From IMG/VR virus record IMGVR_UViG_3300044713_000031, positions 1 to 43,550 of that record: a stretch of DNA of 43,550 nt; one strand, written 5' to 3'. The stretch's first letter is position 1. Each line of letters opens with the position of its first letter. This DNA comes from a virus. Shown here piece by piece: positions 31,303 through 39,024 of the stretch. Below the pieces are notes generated by a model. That model was not told the DNA's origin, made no database searches, and worked only from the letters and a program-made list of their open reading frames with translations. Position numbers and translations under genes: made by a program.

Positions 31303-32001
31303 ATGGATATGACCGATGGAGAGATGATCCTGACCGCCCTTGGCAGCCAAACGGTTGTGCTTGGCGTCCTTGGATTCGTTGGGCGGGCACTTGGGAAGCA
31401 CTGGCTCGACAAGGATTTGAAAGAGTTCGAGCTGAAGCTCAAGGCCAGCGCAGACGAAAAGATAACTGCGCTGGCGCATGATTTAGAGAAGGCGAAGCTG
31501 GAACATCAGGTTCGCTTTTCCAAGCTGCATGAGCGCCGTGCAGAGGTGATATCCCAAGTCTATGAGTTGCTGACTGACTTCTATGGGTCGTCGCAAGTCT
31601 TCACTTCGGTTGTCAGTTATGGCGGTGATCCACCGCGCGAAGAGAAGTACAAGAAGGCGCTTGAAGATGGGGCCAAGCTCTACTTGTACTTTGACCGCAA
31701 CCGCATTTGGTTGCCAGCTTCGGTATGCGAACAAATCGAAAAGTTCGTTCGGGATATGCGTATCGCCGTGGATCGGCTGGGCGTGTACCTCCCTTATCTA
31801 GGTAAGGATGGCGAGGTCACGCCGCCCCATATCTTTAAGCAACACCTCGATGCATGGCAGGGAGCATCGGAGTCTTTTAGAGATGAGATTCCGAAGGCTA
31901 GAGGCTTACTGGAAGCGGAACTTCGGCAGATTCTAGGGGATGCTCCTTCGGTCCCCGGTCATCTGAACCAAGACCCCTCAAGCGGTGAGCCAGGAGCATA
32001 A
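31303..32001 (+). CDS. Antisense accessory gene (moron): TM plus coiled-coil protein, 232 aa
   Basis: The protein starts MDMTDGEMILTALGSQTVVL (the ATG at 31309 is an alternative start). One N-terminal TM helix (TVVLGVLGFVGRALG), then a coiled coil (LKEFELKLKASADEKITALA ... KLHERRAEVISQVYELL) and a helical domain to the end. From memory, this TM plus KLHERRAEVI arrangement is widespread in prophages and defence islands without known activity. Its last 104 bp overlap the convergent 31898 gene. Confidence 0.7.
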   Translation: MDMTDGEMILTALGSQTVVLGVLGFVGRALGKHWLDKDLKEFELKLKASADEKITALAHDLEKAKLEHQVRFSKLHERRAEVISQVYELLTDFYGSSQVFTSVVSYGGDPPREEKYKKALEDGAKLYLYFDRNRIWLPASVCEQIEKFVRDMRIAVDRLGVYLPYLGKDGEVTPPHIFKQHLDAWQGASESFRDEIPKARGLLEAELRQILGDAPSVPGHLNQDPSSGEPGA

Positions 32002-32260
32002 GGATGCAGCAACCGGCATGGGCCAGATGGTCCCGGCCACTCTCCGGGTCAACCTCCTCACCAGCAAGCGACGAGAACGTGTGACGCAGCAATGCGTCAT
32101 AGAGACGACGATGGGCGAAGCCGCCCGTCCAGTTGAACGCCGCATACTTCAGTGCACCGAAGCCGAATACATGGGCAATCTCGCTCAGCGCGTCCGCTGG
32201 GATAAGGCTAAGCGGGGCTTTTCCAGCGTCGAACTTAACGCCAGCCTTTACGGTTTCCAA
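31898..32260 (-). CDS. dATP/dGTP pyrophosphohydrolase-like (MazZ/DUF5664-type)
   Basis: A 120-aa all-helical NTP-pyrophosphatase-type protein. KFDAGKAPLSLIPADALSEI, FGALKYAAFNW and RDHLAHAGCCILMLL with the acidic GEEVDPESGRDHL are landmarks of the family that trims dNTP pools. It uses a TTG start at 32260 with GAGG 7 nt upstream and overlaps the exonuclease end. No purA-like PurZ or DpoZ-type polymerase is present, so Z-genome synthesis is not indicated. Confidence 0.75.
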   Translation of the reverse strand: METVKAGVKFDAGKAPLSLIPADALSEIAHVFGFGALKYAAFNWTGGFAHRRLYDALLRHTFSSLAGEEVDPESGRDHLAHAGCCILMLLAHRLRGLGSDDRGPKEHPLESAEVPLPVSL

Positions 32261-33042
32261 AGTTTCACCTCGTTGGTTTTGTAGTTGTAGTCGCCGTGTC
32301 GAAGGATTCGAGCGAGGCGTGCTTGAGTGATTGCGTCGTCCTGGGTGAACCCCTTGGACTCATAGGCACCCACGACGGCATCCCAAAGCGCAGCGAGGTG
32401 TTCCTCCGGGGAGGAGTCGCTAAGTGCTTCGTGGATTGGCTGAAGTAGCTCATCGGCTTTCTTCGGACCGATACCTTTGCAGCCTGGGTAGCAGTCGGTC
32501 GCATCGCCCATCAGGACTTGCTTCATCCAGAACAGGTCAGCGTCGTGCAGGCTGATCGCGCGTGTGCCGATATCGGGCTTGCCGGGATTGTAGAGACGAC
32601 ACGGAAGTGTCTGCATGTCCTTGTCGATGGACACGACGATCTTCTTGCCGGGTGCCTTACCGGTCTTCGGGTTGGTTGCCAGGAGTCCGAGGATGTCATC
32701 GCCCTCCAGGTATTCCCTGGTGATGATTTTGTCGGCGTACATTTCCTTGAGGAACTCATCGACCGCATACCACAGTGCAGGCTTCGGTTTGCCCGCGCGG
32801 TTGGATTTGTAGGTCGGGAAGATTCCCTTGCGGAAGTTGGTCGAGACGGACAGCGGGAGGATGAAGTCAGTAGCGCCGAACTTGTCTACCAGCTCCTCGA
32901 TATAGGCTTCGAGTTCTACCTTGGCCTTCTCGGGGTTGACGATCTCCGTTGCAGAGTCGTCGTCGTCAAACTTGAAGTTCTTTGTGTTTGAGAATGCGAG
33001 CTGATAACGCAGTACGTCGGCGTCAATCAGCAGTGTTAGCAA
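32248..33042 (-). CDS. 5'-3' exonuclease (gp6-like)
   Basis: A 264-aa FEN-type exonuclease that removes RNA primers and degrades host DNA. The metal ligands are visible: D7 and D9 in LLIDADV, LEGDDILGLL, VSIDKDMQTL, and LMGDATDCYPGCKGIGPKKA (the last also the H2TH/helix-hairpin DNA-binding part). The start is a TTG at 33042 embedded in the end of the previous gene, so translation is coupled. Confidence 0.92.
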   Translation of the reverse strand: MLTLLIDADVLRYQLAFSNTKNFKFDDDDSATEIVNPEKAKVELEAYIEELVDKFGATDFILPLSVSTNFRKGIFPTYKSNRAGKPKPALWYAVDEFLKEMYADKIITREYLEGDDILGLLATNPKTGKAPGKKIVVSIDKDMQTLPCRLYNPGKPDIGTRAISLHDADLFWMKQVLMGDATDCYPGCKGIGPKKADELLQPIHEALSDSSPEEHLAALWDAVVGAYESKGFTQDDAITQARLARILRHGDYNYKTNEVKLWKP

Positions 33043-33347
33043 ACGAAGAGTTCAGCCTTGACGGTGAGAGTCTTCGACCAACGCTGATGATCGTCGTGCA
33101 GGGTTTCCTCGAACTTCACGACGCCGGTACGGATCAGTTCGTCGGCCAGCTTGATAACCATGTCGCGCTTCGCGTAATGACGGAAGTCGTCAACCATGTT
33201 TAAGTTCGTGCCGCGCATGCAGGCGTCGAGGGGCAGGCGGTGTTCGTGGAAGATTTGCAGCTTCTTCGGCTCGTTCATGCCGCGCACGGTCTTTTCAAGC
33301 TCTGCCACTTGGCGCAGCAGCGTGTCTTTCGCAACAGCTTTGCTCAT
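33036..33347 (-). CDS. Hypothetical protein, 103 aa
   Basis: The protein starts MSKAVAKDTLLRQVAELEKT, a leucine-zipper-like helix, and ends TLTVKAELFVC. GAGGAAG is 7 nt upstream of the ATG at 33347, which overlaps the previous stop (ATGA). No family recognised; it sits in the replication operon. Confidence 0.7.
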   Translation of the reverse strand: MSKAVAKDTLLRQVAELEKTVRGMNEPKKLQIFHEHRLPLDACMRGTNLNMVDDFRHYAKRDMVIKLADELIRTGVVKFEETLHDDHQRWSKTLTVKAELFVC

Positions 33348-33748
33348 TTCAACTTCCTCAGTACCTTGAGTTTCGTAAGTGGCTTGATGCCGTAAGAGAC
33401 GCCGACAGTGGCGATGACCATGTAGCGCCACCAGTCAGGCAGCGACTCGTCCAGTGCGTTGAATCCGTCCATGACGAAATGCGACATGCCGGGGATGAAG
33501 CACAGAACCAGCGGAGTCATTACGATGATGAACATCGCTTCGTCCTTCCAACCGGATCGGGCGATAGCTGCGGATTCCCACTCTCCGTCTTGCTGTGCCT
33601 TCGTGATTTTTGCTTGCACCACGGCAAGCTTGAGATTGTGTTCCGCCGCATCCTCGCGCGCTTTCAGGACGCGGTTCTGTTTGATGGAATCGATGACACC
33701 GCTGAAGACAAACTTCGCAGCACCGCCGAGTAGTGATAACCAGTTCAT
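33344..33748 (-). CDS. Holin-like membrane protein, 134 aa
   Basis: The N-terminal helix (MNWLSLLGGAAKFVFSGVID) is followed by a charged coil (QNRVLKAREDAAEHNLKLA) and two TM segments (AMFIIVMTPLVLCFIPG, YMVIATVGVSYGI). GWKDEAMFIIVMTPLVLCFI with a following DGFNALDE is the text of three-TM holins from T7-like and related phages. Placed in the replication region, it may act in lysis together with the holin at 12019. Its ATG overlaps the HNH stop. Confidence 0.65.
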   Translation of the reverse strand: MNWLSLLGGAAKFVFSGVIDSIKQNRVLKAREDAAEHNLKLAVVQAKITKAQQDGEWESAAIARSGWKDEAMFIIVMTPLVLCFIPGMSHFVMDGFNALDESLPDWWRYMVIATVGVSYGIKPLTKLKVLRKLK

Positions 33749-34071
33749 CGGGTCTCCTGGAAATACGCAGCGACACGGAGAAGCTCCTCCGGTGTTGCGT
33801 TTGATTTGATGGCGTTCGCACGTGACGAGATGACACGCACGTTCCCTTTGACGTAGCCCTTGTTCGGGTTGATGCGATCCACGGTGGGGGAGTTCGGGCC
33901 TTGCGCCCGTCCACCGACGTTTCGGTAAAGCGGCAAACCAAGCACCGGGCAGAAGTCAGGAATCTCCACGTCTTCAACAGTGAGGTTGAATGGAATCCCG
34001 CGCTTGCCTGCCCGGTACTTGATGATCGACAGAAGACGACTAGCCGGTGTGGCTGCTGTCCTCAATGACAT
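33745..34071 (-). CDS. HNH / endonuclease VII-like protein, 108 aa
   Basis: FCPVLGLPLYRN, PTVDRINPNKGYVKGNVRVI and SSRANAIKSNATPEEL form the D-R-I-x-P-x-x-G-Y and N-x-x-V-I signature of phage HNH-like nucleases common near T7 gene 5. It may be a free-standing homing endonuclease or a DNA-processing enzyme. It starts with an ATG at 34071 within the last codons of the polymerase gene. Confidence 0.8.
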   Translation of the reverse strand: MSLRTAATPASRLLSIIKYRAGKRGIPFNLTVEDVEIPDFCPVLGLPLYRNVGGRAQGPNSPTVDRINPNKGYVKGNVRVISSRANAIKSNATPEELLRVAAYFQETR

Positions 34072-35879
34072 TCCGACCAGTTACTACCGACTTTGTATTC
34101 ACCATCAAGCGGGCAGCGGAAGCCGTAGCTCGCTCCCGCAGCACGGATGGATGCCACTGCTGACTTGCCAACGGTGTTGGCAATGTCCTCGTCGCATTCA
34201 ATCTGGAACTCGTCATGCACGTTGGCGATGAACTCGTAGTTCACGCCGGGGACGTAGCCCATGTCCTGCAACGCGCGGTCGAGCATCACGAGAGCCTTCT
34301 TCATGACGATGGCACCAGCGGATTGCAGCAGCGTGTTCAGTGCTGCGTGGTCCGAGCGAACATGCAACTTGCGACCATCCAGGCCGAGTAGGAAGCCGCG
34401 CTTTGTAGCTGCTACCTTCACTGCGGTAAGCAAACTGTCCAACGCAGGCAGTCCTTTCAGGAACTTCGCCTTCAGCTCCGCACCGGCCTTCTTGCCCTTG
34501 CCGACGATGGAGCCGATCTTCTGATCTCCAGCGCCATACAAGAATGCGTAGATAAAGGTCTTTGCGTTGTCACGCGTCGGCAGGCCCGCAGCGCATTGGT
34601 TCACGCTATGGATGTCGCCTTCGAGGATGACCTTCGCGTATTCGCCATTGTCATAGCGAGCCATGAAGTGAGCGAGGTTGCGAAGCTCCAGACCGGATGC
34701 GTCGGCACCTACTTGCTTTTTACCCTTCGGCACACAGAACAGTGCGCGGCAGTCAGCGCCATACGGTGTTCCCACCTTCGGCACCTGTGCTACGTTCGGA
34801 CTGCTGTGTGTCATGCGCCCGGTGACAGCGCCGTTCTGCGTGACGCGCCCGTGGATACGTCCGTCTTTCTTGATGGACTTGAACCACGCCTGCTTACCTT
34901 CGGAGAGCTGGCCGAGACGCTTCTCGACCATTAGGTACTCATTGAGCAATTCCGCTTCCGGGAACTTCATGCCTTCGAGAACTGATTCATCCACCTTCGG
35001 CTTGCCACCATCGGTGAACTGCGTTGGCTTCCATCCGTACAGCGTCGAGAGTCGATCAGAGATGTGATCCCGTGATGCAGGGTTGAATACAATTTCCTTG
35101 GTTCGTTCTACTGGCACGCCCTTGATGTATCCCTTCGCTTTGTTGTCGCGCTTGGGGATGAATGGCGGAAGCTTCACGATCCACGGTGGGAACGCTTCAC
35201 GTAATTTGTCGGCCAGCTCGGTGCGGCGCTCAGTGAGCGTCTGCTCCAGCTTGCGTGCTTTCTCCTGGTTGAACAGGAATCCGTACTTCTCCTGTCGGCG
35301 GATGATTGGCGCAACGTCATGCTCTAGCTGGATAGATTCTTCGCTGAAGCCCTTGGACAACAGGAGGTTCAACAGCTCTACCGTGACTTCAACGTCCTGG
35401 TCGCAGTAGTCATCCATCTCCTGATTCCACGCGGCCCACGGATCGCGGCCTTGTTCCTTCATCACCTTGGCGTAGTCACCCTTCCACTTGCCCAGGCGAA
35501 TGCCCCACGCTTCAAGCGAGTGACGTCCGATGAGCTGTTTGGTGAACTTGGTGGACTTACGAATGAATTTGAAGTCGCGTTCGGTCAGATCGGTGTAGAT
35601 GAGCTGGGACATCAGCAGCGTGTCTCGGATCAGACCCTTCGGTTTGAACCAGGGGTAGACCTTTTGCAGTGCAGGGATATCGAAGCCGATGATGTTGTGA
35701 CCGCAGATGCCATCGGCTTCCATCAGGATGCGAAGGGCCTGCTCGATGGTTACCGCTGCACCATGATCGTTCGCACGAATCTTCTTGCCGGTGATCGTGC
35801 ATTTGATGGCGATGCAGTGAATCGTTGTAAGTTCGTCGAGGAGGCCGTTCGTTTCGCAGTCGAATACTTGCATCAGCAT
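34062..35879 (-). CDS. DNA polymerase (gp5-like, family A)
   Basis: A 605-aa replicative polymerase (T7 gp5 is 704 aa). Proofreading motifs are FDCETNGL (D7, E9), GHNIIGFDIPAL and YCDQDVEVTVEL; polymerase motifs are DASGLELRNLAHFM (A), RDNAKTFIYAFLYGAG (B) and NVHDEFQIEC (C). The region matching the T7 thioredoxin-binding insert is much shorter (from WIVKLPPFIPKRDNKAKG to FNPASRD), so thioredoxin is probably not its clamp. Start ATG 35879; ATG 35873 is also in frame. Confidence 0.96.
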   Translation of the reverse strand: MLMQVFDCETNGLLDELTTIHCIAIKCTITGKKIRANDHGAAVTIEQALRILMEADGICGHNIIGFDIPALQKVYPWFKPKGLIRDTLLMSQLIYTDLTERDFKFIRKSTKFTKQLIGRHSLEAWGIRLGKWKGDYAKVMKEQGRDPWAAWNQEMDDYCDQDVEVTVELLNLLLSKGFSEESIQLEHDVAPIIRRQEKYGFLFNQEKARKLEQTLTERRTELADKLREAFPPWIVKLPPFIPKRDNKAKGYIKGVPVERTKEIVFNPASRDHISDRLSTLYGWKPTQFTDGGKPKVDESVLEGMKFPEAELLNEYLMVEKRLGQLSEGKQAWFKSIKKDGRIHGRVTQNGAVTGRMTHSSPNVAQVPKVGTPYGADCRALFCVPKGKKQVGADASGLELRNLAHFMARYDNGEYAKVILEGDIHSVNQCAAGLPTRDNAKTFIYAFLYGAGDQKIGSIVGKGKKAGAELKAKFLKGLPALDSLLTAVKVAATKRGFLLGLDGRKLHVRSDHAALNTLLQSAGAIVMKKALVMLDRALQDMGYVPGVNYEFIANVHDEFQIECDEDIANTVGKSAVASIRAAGASYGFRCPLDGEYKVGSNWSECH

Positions 35880-35885
35880 CCATGG

Positions 35886-36062
35886 TTAGTCGTCGAGTTC
35901 CTCGACGGTGATGACTACGCGCACACACCGAGCGGCCCCTCTGTATTGCTGAGAGGCCGCTTCGGCTGACTTGGGTAGTCCGATGGGGAAGCAGCCCGAA
36001 GCTGCGGTGAGAGGTGGTGCGTCTTGCGGGATGTAGACGACGTGTTGAACCGACTCACTCAA
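35886..36062 (-). CDS. Small protein between primase-helicase and polymerase, 58 aa
   Basis: The frame (TTG start) reads MSESVQHVVYIPQDAPPL ... CVRVVITVEELDD. The start overlaps the primase-helicase stop (TTGA); a second TTG at 36074 is also in frame. Short conserved genes occupy this place in T7 (4.x). No function seen. Confidence 0.55.
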   Translation of the reverse strand: MSESVQHVVYIPQDAPPLTAASGCFPIGLPKSAEAASQQYRGAARCVRVVITVEELDD

Positions 36063-37687
36063 AAGTCTTGACAACCAGTGCTGCCGGACTCGTCGCCATA
36101 CATGGCGTCGGGTTCAAACTGCTTCTCGAACAACAGGCCAGTGCTGGCTTCGTATCCGAGTGCGATGGTTTTGCCGGTTGCCTGTCCGGTGTGACGATCC
36201 TTCAGGACGCGGAACGTCGTGGTCTGCCGTTCGTCTTCATCGTCGGCTTGCTGATTGCGTTCGAGGCCGAACATGAAGTGGCTCCAGAAGCCGATAGCTC
36301 GGGAGCCTTTGAAGTGGCGGATCATCACGCGTCCGCCTTCTTCGTGAGGCTTACCTTCCGGTGTTGCCAAGTGAGAGATGAAGTAGAAGTACAGCCCATT
36401 GGCTTCAGTGAACGAAGCGATCTCGGCCATAATCTTTTCGAGTGCTTTCTTCTCGTCCTCCTCAGCAGCCGCTAGGGCAGTGAGGTGATCCAGGAAGATG
36501 TGCTTCACGCCCTCGGTGTGGACGAGGTACTTCATCTTGGCGAGGATGGTTTCCCATTCGGTCGAACCGAACGAGTCATACATAAACACGTTGCCGCTGC
36601 TTTCGATCTGCTCGAACGCGGCGATCAGTTCTGCTTCAGTCCACGATCCATCGGGAACATGGAATCGTCTGCCCTTGAGCTTGCCTGCTACACGTTTAGC
36701 GGTTTCCGCAGGCGGTTGCTCCAGATAGAACAGAGCGCACTTCTCACCGAGATCGATAGCGGTATGCTTGATTTCTTGCGTAAAGAAGTCGGTCTTACCT
36801 ACACCAGTGCCGGCACCGAAGCCGTACACCTCGCCAGGACGACGCCCATATGTGTAGTCGGTGAGCGATGGAAGGAACCACGGCAGTCCGAGTTCAGCAG
36901 GCTTAAGTGCCTTCTCGCGGATGTCGCTGAAAGTCACGATGCCATCGGGGCGAAAGACCTTTGCGTTGAACATCGCGGTGATGATTTCCCGCGTCCGGCC
37001 TGACTGGATCAGCTCGTTCGCATCCTTCGCAGGAAGGTAGGCGATCTTGCATTTGCCGGGGGAGAACAACAGGGCGCACTCTTTGGCCGCGTCCTGTCCG
37101 GGTTCGTCCATGTCGAACATGAGGACAACTTCCTCGAACTGTTCGAGCCACTCGATCTCACGAGCAATGGACTTCTTCGCGCCCTGCGCGCCGTTGGGTA
37201 GTGAGACGACAGGCCACTTGTTCTCTTGTGCTTGCGACACAGAGAGTGCGTCGATCTCACCTTCGGTGATGATGATGCGGCGGCCTGGACTCCAGAGGTG
37301 TTGCCCATATAGACCCGCGAGCTTCATGTCTCCTTTGAAGCTGAAGGTCTTATCAGCGTACCGAATCTTCTGCGCGACGATCTGACCATCACGGCGGTAG
37401 TTCGCGATCTGTACTTTCTTGCCGTGGTGCTCGCCAATGGTGTAGCCAAACTTGCGGCAGGTTTCTTCGGTGATGCCGCGTTTGCCTAGGGCAGCGACCT
37501 CGCCTTGGATGAAGTCGCTCATGCGCTTTCCTTTAGTTGTAGGAGGGGTGGCTTCGCCGTCGCCCTTCACGTATGCCTTGCATGCAAAGCAATACTGATG
37601 ACCATCTGTGTAGAGGGAGTTCGCATCGGAACTCCCGCACTCTTCACAGGCGACGTGTGCGACGAACTCAGACTCGCTTTCGGCCAC
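36059..37687 (-). CDS. Primase-helicase (gp4-like)
   Basis: A 542-aa bifunctional protein (T7 gp4 is 566 aa). The zinc-binding module C14, C17, C33, C36 recognises primer sites; TEGEIDALSV and MFDMDEPGQDA are Toprim primase motifs; FGAGTGVGKTDFF is helicase Walker A, followed by FLDHLTALAA (Walker B region). The C-terminus ends in GCQDF, the acidic-aromatic tail that contacts polymerase in T7. The start is GTG at 37687. Confidence 0.95.
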   Translation of the reverse strand: MAESESEFVAHVACEECGSSDANSLYTDGHQYCFACKAYVKGDGEATPPTTKGKRMSDFIQGEVAALGKRGITEETCRKFGYTIGEHHGKKVQIANYRRDGQIVAQKIRYADKTFSFKGDMKLAGLYGQHLWSPGRRIIITEGEIDALSVSQAQENKWPVVSLPNGAQGAKKSIAREIEWLEQFEEVVLMFDMDEPGQDAAKECALLFSPGKCKIAYLPAKDANELIQSGRTREIITAMFNAKVFRPDGIVTFSDIREKALKPAELGLPWFLPSLTDYTYGRRPGEVYGFGAGTGVGKTDFFTQEIKHTAIDLGEKCALFYLEQPPAETAKRVAGKLKGRRFHVPDGSWTEAELIAAFEQIESSGNVFMYDSFGSTEWETILAKMKYLVHTEGVKHIFLDHLTALAAAEEDEKKALEKIMAEIASFTEANGLYFYFISHLATPEGKPHEEGGRVMIRHFKGSRAIGFWSHFMFGLERNQQADDEDERQTTTFRVLKDRHTGQATGKTIALGYEASTGLLFEKQFEPDAMYGDESGSTGCQDF

Positions 37688-37841
37688 GCTGCACGGACCA
37701 CATTGCGTTGCGCTTGGTCACGCCGACTTTGCGCTTCAGAGAAGACAGAACGAGAGATACCGTCTCGCCCTTAACATCGCTGCGCTTCACGTTCGCGTTG
37801 AGGAATGCTTCGCGCATCGCGGTGTTGACGTTATGGGTCAT
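37668..37841 (-). CDS. Basic small protein, 57 aa
   Basis: The frame reads MTHNVNTAMREAFLNANVKR and later SLKRKVGVTKRNAMWSVQRG. AAGGAG lies 5 nt upstream of the ATG at 37841; the start overlaps the previous stop and the end overlaps the primase start by 20 nt. The high Lys/Arg content suggests nucleic-acid binding. No family recognised. Confidence 0.65.
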   Translation of the reverse strand: MTHNVNTAMREAFLNANVKRSDVKGETVSLVLSSLKRKVGVTKRNAMWSVQRGRKRV

Positions 37842-38194
37842 GCTTTCTCCTTGAGAGCTTCGATGAGGTCTTCGATGTCATCTGCATCGAAGCCGAGGTT
37901 GTCCATCACGTTTCTGACGAGAGCCAGCGTGATGCGCGGTTCACGGGGGCGGGGTGGGTGCAGCGGGAAGTCGGCGCGTTTCTGTGCAGCACCAAGCGCG
38001 TAGCGCATGTAGCGTTGACCAGTGGCGTCCTTCGCTTCTTCCTTCATGACGTCGTAGCCAGCCGCAACGATCTCGTCGATGCGAGATGCGAGGCGTCGAA
38101 TGCGGTACACACCTTCGGCCTGCCAGGATGTGATGTGTGTTTCTGCGCGCATGTGCGCGAGAACCTTTGCTGCTTGCGGCGGCAACTTGGTCAT
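37838..38194 (-). CDS. Helix-turn-helix protein, 118 aa
   Basis: The protein starts MTKLPPQAAKVLAHMRAETH; ITSWQAEGVYRIRRLASRID with IVAAGYDV is the wHTH text found in many small phage DNA-binding proteins (substrate then recognition helix, wing at GYDV). The acidic C-terminus (FDADDIEDLIEALKEKA) may contact a partner. AGGAAACACC precedes the ATG. It may be a replication accessory or regulator. Confidence 0.7.
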   Translation of the reverse strand: MTKLPPQAAKVLAHMRAETHITSWQAEGVYRIRRLASRIDEIVAAGYDVMKEEAKDATGQRYMRYALGAAQKRADFPLHPPRPREPRITLALVRNVMDNLGFDADDIEDLIEALKEKA

Positions 38195-38202
38195 GGTGTT
38201 TC

Positions 38203-38595
38203 CTATCTGAGAGTTTTGAGGGGAGCTTCGGGGCCGTAGTGGATTGCGATTACTTCGCTGCCCGCCGTCTCTAAGGCGAAGTGGAGTTCGCTCAGGGCGC
38301 GGAGTTGTTCTGAGGTGAAAGAACCGCGTGGCTCTAGTTGGTCATTCAGTCCGCCAACGAGGCAGACCTGGATGGCGCGGTGATTCATGTCGCGTGACAT
38401 GGCACCGGGAAGACTTGTTGCGCGTCCGGCTTCAATCGTTCCGTTGCGACGGATGACGTAATGAACGCCGATCTGCGAATAGCCTTGCCGACGATGCGCA
38501 GCGGCCAGCTCAGCCGCGCCAATGTCCTCGCTATCGCGGGTCATCGAACAGGTGACAAAGAGCCGGTCCACGGCGGTCAGTGGTTTCAGTTTCAC
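38203..38595 (-). CDS. T7 lysozyme (gp3.5) homologue lacking catalytic residues
   Basis: A 130-aa amidase_2-fold protein (T7 gp3.5 is 151 aa) matching T7 lysozyme in LFVTCS, GRATSLPGAMSRDMNHRAI and QVCLVGGLND. T7 lysozyme binds zinc by H17, H122 and C130 and uses Y46 and K128. Here H17 is Thr15, Y46 is Val44, and the protein ends (HYGPEAPLKTLR) without the Lys-Ala-Cys segment, so zinc binding and amidase activity should be lost. The second T7 function, inhibition of phage RNAP, could remain. GTG start overlaps nothing essential; the RusA stop overlaps it (GTGA). Confidence 0.85.
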   Translation of the reverse strand: MKLKPLTAVDRLFVTCSMTRDSEDIGAAELAAAHRRQGYSQIGVHYVIRRNGTIEAGRATSLPGAMSRDMNHRAIQVCLVGGLNDQLEPRGSFTSEQLRALSELHFALETAGSEVIAIHYGPEAPLKTLR

Positions 38596-39002
38596 GAGAG
38601 GGTGTAGATGTGGACTTCCGTGCGCGCTTGTTCGCCTGGAGCGGCGAAACGCTTGGAGGAGATCAAGACTTCAACTTGTACGTCGTCGTACCAGTGGAGT
38701 CCCGCCTTGGTGATGGCGTCCAGTGGTCCCTTTGCGTAGTTGTCCACGTCGCCCTTCGGTCGCGTCAGCTTTGAGGTGCGCGCCTTGGTGGAGATGGTTT
38801 CTACATGGACCAGGAGGGATTGTTCACCGACGTATTGGTTCTGATAGAACCCATCGGTTAGATGCTTGGCTGCTTGATCGAGCCAGTTCTTGTACGGCTT
38901 GGTGTGATACGTGCCCCAGCGTGTAACGCGGGGACGAGAAGCGGGTACAGGGTCAAACACAAAAACGACGGAGGCAACATAAGTTGCCCCCGCCCATTCC
39001 AT
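38592..39002 (-). CDS. RusA-like Holliday junction resolvase
   Basis: A 136-aa protein. FDPVPASRPRVTRWGTYHTK, then RPKGDVDNYAKGPLDAITKA and WYDDVQVEVLISSKRF form the RusA signature, with the paired acidic residues of the active site (DVDN and DD). It stands where T7 has endonuclease I (gene 3), which resolves branched DNA, so it likely replaces that enzyme. The ATG at 39002 is preferred over 39059, which overlaps SSB. Confidence 0.85.
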   Translation of the reverse strand: MEWAGATYVASVVFVFDPVPASRPRVTRWGTYHTKPYKNWLDQAAKHLTDGFYQNQYVGEQSLLVHVETISTKARTSKLTRPKGDVDNYAKGPLDAITKAGLHWYDDVQVEVLISSKRFAAPGEQARTEVHIYTLS

Positions 39003-39024
39003 CTTGTATCCCGATGCCTTCTGC

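Noticed and set aside
31898-32260. Reading the MazZ-like gene as evidence of a Z (diaminopurine) genome
   Set aside because: No PurZ synthetase or DpoZ-type polymerase is present; the polymerase is gp5-like, so nucleotide-pool trimming is the simpler reading.
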